Source: Gammaproteobacteria bacterium
Lineage (GTDB): Bacteria > Pseudomonadota > Gammaproteobacteria > UBA5335 > SLRW01
Direction of reading: 5' to 3'
Assembly (NCBI GenBank): GCA_007134115.1
Contig: SLLK01000043.1
Span: 1 to 5,823, forward strand
Length of the DNA stretch: 5,823 nt
How positions within the stretch are numbered: the stretch's first letter is position 1; the number at the start of each line of letters is the position of its first letter. Positions 5,813 through 5,823 of this stretch are shown piece by piece. Position numbers and translations under genes: made by a program. The notes under the pieces are model-generated. The model had not been told where the DNA came from and made no database searches. It saw only the letters and a list, made by a program, of their open reading frames with translations.

Positions 5813-5823
5813 ATGTCGCGTGA
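5813..5823 (+). CDS. ridA: Start of a gene cut by the window edge, probably RidA (enamine/imine deaminase)
   Basis: Only ATG TCG CGT GA is visible, giving Met-Ser-Arg and then Asp or Glu. The codons follow a well-spaced GGGAG. In many gammaproteobacteria the gene after spoT encodes RidA, which hydrolyses reactive 2-aminoacrylate and related enamines, and such proteins often begin Met-Ser-Arg/Lys. The gene start is supported by the ribosome site; the product is inferred from neighbourhood and three residues only. Another possibility is trmH, which follows spoT in E. coli. Confidence 0.45.

Noticed and set aside
1..5823. A novel defence, mobile or CRISPR-like system
   Set aside because: All coding space is filled by conserved core genes with tight spacing. 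No arrays, terminal repeats, integrase or transposase fragments, tRNA genes or compositional breaks were seen.

Overview
This GC-rich window looks like a conserved housekeeping segment from a gammaproteobacterium. The proteins resemble the Escherichia coli/Pseudomonas versions closely along their whole length. The gene order also fits: rdgB and rph on one strand, divergent from yicC-gmk-rpoZ-spoT, with a ridA-like start codon at the right edge. In E. coli, rph-yicC and gmk-rpoZ-spoT are two separate loci; here they are joined. The GC-rich codon use and the joined order would suit Chromatiales/Ectothiorhodospiraceae or a related lineage, but the genus cannot be fixed from this window.

Layout. 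Positions 1-592, minus strand: rdgB (house-cleaning inosine/xanthosine triphosphate pyrophosphatase), lacking only its last few codons at the left edge. Positions 601-1329, minus: rph (RNase PH), complete, read just before rdgB. Positions 1330-1488: divergent intergenic region with a plausible sigma-70-type promoter for rph-rdgB and the yicC ribosome binding site. Positions 1489-2355, plus: yicC (endoribonuclease family). Positions 2345-2992, plus: gmk (guanylate kinase), overlapping the end of yicC by 11 bases. Positions 2993-3075: AT-rich gap with a candidate promoter. Positions 3076-3426: rpoZ (RNA polymerase omega) with a longer, acidic tail. Positions 3513-5702: spoT (bifunctional (p)ppGpp synthetase/hydrolase). 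Positions 5703-5812: intergenic region with two perfect 7-bp dyads and a possible promoter. Position 5813 to the edge: the first codons of another gene, probably ridA.

How the genes fit together. The leftward pair covers tRNA 3'-end trimming and nucleotide-pool sanitation. The rightward genes combine RNA turnover (YicC) with guanine-nucleotide signalling. Gmk makes GDP from GMP, SpoT makes and degrades (p)ppGpp, and omega carries the N-terminal residues that form part of one ppGpp site on RNA polymerase in E. coli. All five full-length genes, and the visible part of rdgB, look intact, with the expected catalytic residues. I found no mobile element, CRISPR array, RNA gene or clearly novel system. 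The points worth a second look are regulatory: start choices, gene overlaps, intergenic dyads and the omega tail.
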